Source: Anaerolineaceae bacterium UBA5365 (GTDB lineage: Bacteria; Chloroflexota; Anaerolineae; Anaerolineales; Anaerolineaceae). From it: 8,186 nt of DNA. The notes beneath the pieces were generated by a model that worked only from the letters and a program-made list of their open reading frames with translations, searched no databases and was not told the DNA's origin. Of the stretch, positions 6,419-8,186 are shown piece after piece (the stretch's first letter is position 1; every line of letters begins with the position of its first letter). The translations under genes were made by a program, and so were the position numbers. The stretch is taken from contig DHPL01000019.1 of assembly GCA_002407905.1 (NCBI GenBank), forward strand, positions 30,208 through 38,393. Reading direction: 5' to 3'.

Positions 6419-7468
6419 ATGCCAAGAAAATGGACAGTAGAAAAGGTTGAGCACAAAGACCCACGGTTCATCGAAGCCTGGAACGCGTTGCTGAATTCCT
6501 GGCGTGCAGAAGTTGACCCTGAGGACCCGCCCTATCCCAGCAGTGTGGATGCCGACGCAGTGCTGAACCAGCCGGCATTCGTCAAAACACATTTTTGGGC
6601 AATTTGGGATGAAGTCCGCGAAAAGATTCTGGGCACTAGCACCCTGGTCATTATCGACACCGAAGATAACCGCGATATGGCCACCCTGGATCTCATCGTT
6701 CATCATGATCACCGCCGCCAAGGCATCGGTTCTGCCTTGTTGGCTCCGGCTCTGCCGGTGATGCATACTACGGGTCGCAGCCGCTTTACGGGTGAAACAG
6801 AAGGGTCTATCCCTGCCGGGGAGGAATTTCTGCAGGTTCTTGGCGGCCGTAAAATCCTGGAGACCCATACCAACCAACTGGCCCTGCAGGAACTGGATCG
6901 GGCCCTTTTGCAAACCTGGTTGAAAGCCGCCAACCCCCTCAAGGCAGAATTTGCGATGGGCCTTTGGGGCAATCAATATCCTGAAGACCAGTTGGAGGGT
7001 GTGGCCCGCCTTTACGACCTGGTCAACGATCAGCCCATGGGAGAGATTGAAATGGAACGCTGGAAGATCACCCCGGACCTGATACGGGAGTTGAACCGTC
7101 AGCGCAGCCAGGGATCTGCCGAGCTCTGGACTTATTACTTGCGTGAAAAGGCAACTGGCAATTATGTGGGCTATACCGAGATTGCCTGGCGGCCTGAAAA
7201 GGAATTTTTGGCCAAGCAGGGTATGACCGCTGTGGACCCAGCTTACCGAAACCGCGGCTTGGGACGCTGGCTCAAGGCTGCCATGCTTGAAAAACTGATG
7301 CGGGAACGCCCTCAGGTGCGTTACGTGCGCACCGGAAACGCTGATAGCAACGCCCCCATGCTTAAGATCAATCAGGCGCTGGGCTTCAAGCCCTATAGTT
7401 CCAATACGCAGTGGGAGCTCACCCGGGACGGTATTGAAGCTTATCTTGCGTCGAGACAGCCTATCTGA
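6419..7468 (+). CDS. Tandem-domain GNAT N-acetyltransferase
   Basis: The protein has 349 residues made of two GNAT folds, which transfer an acetyl group from acetyl-CoA to an amine. Domain 1 (about 1-150) has the acetyl-CoA loop R99-R-Q-G-I-G104 in LDLIVHHDHRRQGIGSALL. Domain 2 (about 180-345) has R277-N-R-G-L-G282 in VDPAYRNRGLGRWLKAAML and the C-terminal signature NADSNAPMLKINQALGFKP (307-325). Both pyrophosphate-binding loops look intact, although in most two-domain GNATs only one site is active. The architecture resembles mycothiol synthase MshD, but similarity of layout alone does not show that activity and the host is probably not an actinobacterium. The start is supported by GGAG 9 bases upstream. 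The 43-base gap after the RHH gene, without a terminator, suggests one operon. The substrate is unknown. Confidence 0.9.
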   Translation: MPRKWTVEKVEHKDPRFIEAWNALLNSWRAEVDPEDPPYPSSVDADAVLNQPAFVKTHFWAIWDEVREKILGTSTLVIIDTEDNRDMATLDLIVHHDHRRQGIGSALLAPALPVMHTTGRSRFTGETEGSIPAGEEFLQVLGGRKILETHTNQLALQELDRALLQTWLKAANPLKAEFAMGLWGNQYPEDQLEGVARLYDLVNDQPMGEIEMERWKITPDLIRELNRQRSQGSAELWTYYLREKATGNYVGYTEIAWRPEKEFLAKQGMTAVDPAYRNRGLGRWLKAAMLEKLMRERPQVRYVRTGNADSNAPMLKINQALGFKPYSSNTQWELTRDGIEAYLASRQPI

Positions 7469-7497
7469 AAACCGGAGTAATTGGAATTAATCTGATT

Positions 7498-7526
7498 AAT
7501 CAGCAAAATAGTTTTGTGATTTTTTT
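7498..7526 (+). terminator. Intrinsic terminator of the RHH-GNAT unit
   Basis: AATCA, a bulged G and CAAAA pair with TTTTG and TGATT around a TAG loop, giving a 10-pair stem, and the T-run continues to 7526. The stem is AT-rich, so efficiency is uncertain, but shape and position (30 bases after the stop) fit. The overlapping CTGATTAATCAG (7492-7503) is a separate perfect 12-base palindrome. Confidence 0.65.
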
Positions 7527-7547
7527 ATCCCCGATTTAAGCCTTCGA

Positions 7548-7556
7548 TGTTAGAAT
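7548..7556 (+). promoter_or_regulatory. Possible extended -10 promoter for the carboxyltransferase gene
   Basis: TG-T-TAGAAT is an extended -10 element with 5 of 6 matches in the hexamer. No -35 hexamer is recognisable. Initiation would fall near 7563, giving a leader of about 70 bases that opens with the hairpin at 7564-7600. Confidence 0.4.
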
Positions 7557-7563
7557 TCGTCAA

Positions 7564-7600
7564 GGCAAAACCGGGGATTGTTTTTCGTCCGGATTTTGCC
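7564..7600 (+). repeat. Leader hairpin upstream of the carboxyltransferase gene
   Basis: GGCAAAA-CCGG pairs with CCGG-A-TTTTGCC (11 pairs, one bulged A, 14-base loop). A short T-rich stretch (TGTTTTGT) follows, so it might act as a weak terminator, an mRNA-stabilising 5' hairpin or a regulatory leader. CGGGGAT inside it (7572-7578) can also pair with ATCCCCG at 7527-7533. Confidence 0.5.
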
Positions 7601-7633
7601 TGTTTTGTACTGAAATCATTCTCAAGGAGACTT

Positions 7634-8186
7634 ATGAGCCAGGCAGATCCCCGTTTGGAAAAGCTACAAAAAATGCGTGAGGAAGCCCGTTTGGGCGGCG
7701 GTCAAGCCCGAATCGACAAACACCACGCCAAGGGTTCCCTTACCGCCTTCGAGCGCGTTGAAGCGCTGATGGACCCCGGAACCTTCCGTGAACTGGAAGC
7801 GTTCGTCACCCAACAGGCCGACCCTTCCGCCAATTCCTTCTATGGCGATGGCGTTGTGACCGGTTACGGCAAGGTGGATGGCCGCACCGTTTACGCCTAC
7901 GCCCAGGATTTCACCGTTCAGGGCGGCAGCCTGGGTGAGATGCAGGCCCGCAAGATTTGCCGGGTGATGGACCTGGCGGCGCGCACCGGCTCGCCCATCG
8001 TGGGCATGATCGATAGCGGCGGTGCCCGTATTCAGGAAGGCGTGAAGAGCCTGGGCGGCTACGCCGAGATCTTCAAGCGCAATGCCCAATACTCCGGTGT
8101 GGTCCCCCAGCTCAGCATTATCCTCGGCCCTTGCGCTGGCGGCGCGTCCTACAGCCCCGCCCTGACCGACCTGGTGATCATGGTGC
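7634..8186 (+). CDS. Acyl-CoA carboxylase carboxyltransferase (beta) subunit, N-terminal 184 residues, cut by window edge
   Basis: This is a biotin-dependent carboxyltransferase of the propionyl-CoA/acetyl-CoA carboxylase beta type, or the related methylmalonyl-CoA decarboxylase alpha subunit. It moves CO2 between carboxybiotin and an acyl-CoA in the cytosol. Visible marks are: the N-terminal helix MSQADPRLEKLQKMREEARLGGG; KHHAKGSLTAFERVEALMDPGTF, the family's KGKLTARERI-type motif; GGSLGEMQARKI; D127-SGGARIQEGV137, the acyl-CoA oxyanion region; and GPCAGGASYSPALTD (165-179). The usual protein is about 515 residues, so only about a third is present. Carboxylase and decarboxylase cannot be told apart from this part; the missing C-terminal half and neighbours such as a biotin carboxylase, biotin carrier or mutase gene would decide. 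The start has AAGGAG 4 bases upstream. Confidence 0.95.
   Translation, partial: MSQADPRLEKLQKMREEARLGGGQARIDKHHAKGSLTAFERVEALMDPGTFRELEAFVTQQADPSANSFYGDGVVTGYGKVDGRTVYAYAQDFTVQGGSLGEMQARKICRVMDLAARTGSPIVGMIDSGGARIQEGVKSLGGYAEIFKRNAQYSGVVPQLSIILGPCAGGASYSPALTDLVIMV

Noticed and set aside
6329..6976. Minus-strand open frame opposite the start of the tandem-GNAT gene
   Set aside because: It is antisense to a clear acetyltransferase with a good ribosome-binding site, and no domain is visible.
5986..7468. Calling the RHH-GNAT pair a TacAT-type toxin-antitoxin system
   Set aside because: The GNAT protein is about twice the length of such toxins and has two domains, the regulator has an extra C-terminal domain, and the genes do not overlap or nearly abut.
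7664..8089. Minus-strand 141-codon open frame at the right end
   Set aside because: It is antisense to the acyl-CoA carboxyltransferase, whose motifs are unmistakable.

Overview
The window looks like chromosomal DNA from a moderately GC-rich bacterium. A Chloroflexota (Anaerolineae-like) host is the best guess, but it is an inference. Three things point that way. There is an HrcA/CIRCE-controlled hrcA-grpE-dnaK operon. The DnaK N-terminus carries the roughly 24-residue loop that the Firmicutes and actinobacterial proteins lack. The long single-pass membrane protein in the middle has a domain architecture I associate with Anaerolineae, although no search was run. No mobile element, tRNA, rRNA or CRISPR array is visible.

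Layout, left to right. Positions 1-2118 (minus strand) hold the heat-shock operon, transcribed leftward as hrcA, grpE, dnaK; dnaK runs off the left edge. Positions 2119-2293 hold its control region, with a sigma-70-type promoter and a perfect CIRCE operator. Positions 2294-3322 (minus) encode a CelD/BcsL (FemAB-related) GNAT-fold acyltransferase that appears to be transcribed as a leaderless or nearly leaderless mRNA. Divergent from it, 3399-5873 (plus) encodes an 824-residue membrane protein. It has a degenerate PP2C-like cytoplasmic domain, an acidic Pro-rich linker, a basic coiled coil, one transmembrane helix and a beta-rich, possibly propeller-like, exterior domain. Positions 5874-5985 hold a perfect 19-base palindrome abutting a good promoter. 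Positions 5986-7468 (plus) hold a two-gene unit: a ribbon-helix-helix regulator with an extra C-terminal domain, and a tandem-GNAT acetyltransferase. Positions 7469-7633 hold a terminator, a possible extended -10 promoter and a 5'-leader hairpin. Positions 7634-8186 (plus) hold the start of an acyl-CoA carboxylase carboxyltransferase subunit, cut by the right edge.

Functionally, the left third is a standard chaperone operon repressed by its own first product, HrcA. The middle and right are separate small transcription units. The least understood items are the pseudo-phosphatase/ectodomain membrane protein and the RHH-GNAT pair with its repeat-rich promoter. I see no defence system or other multi-gene novelty; the most unusual single gene is the 824-residue membrane protein.
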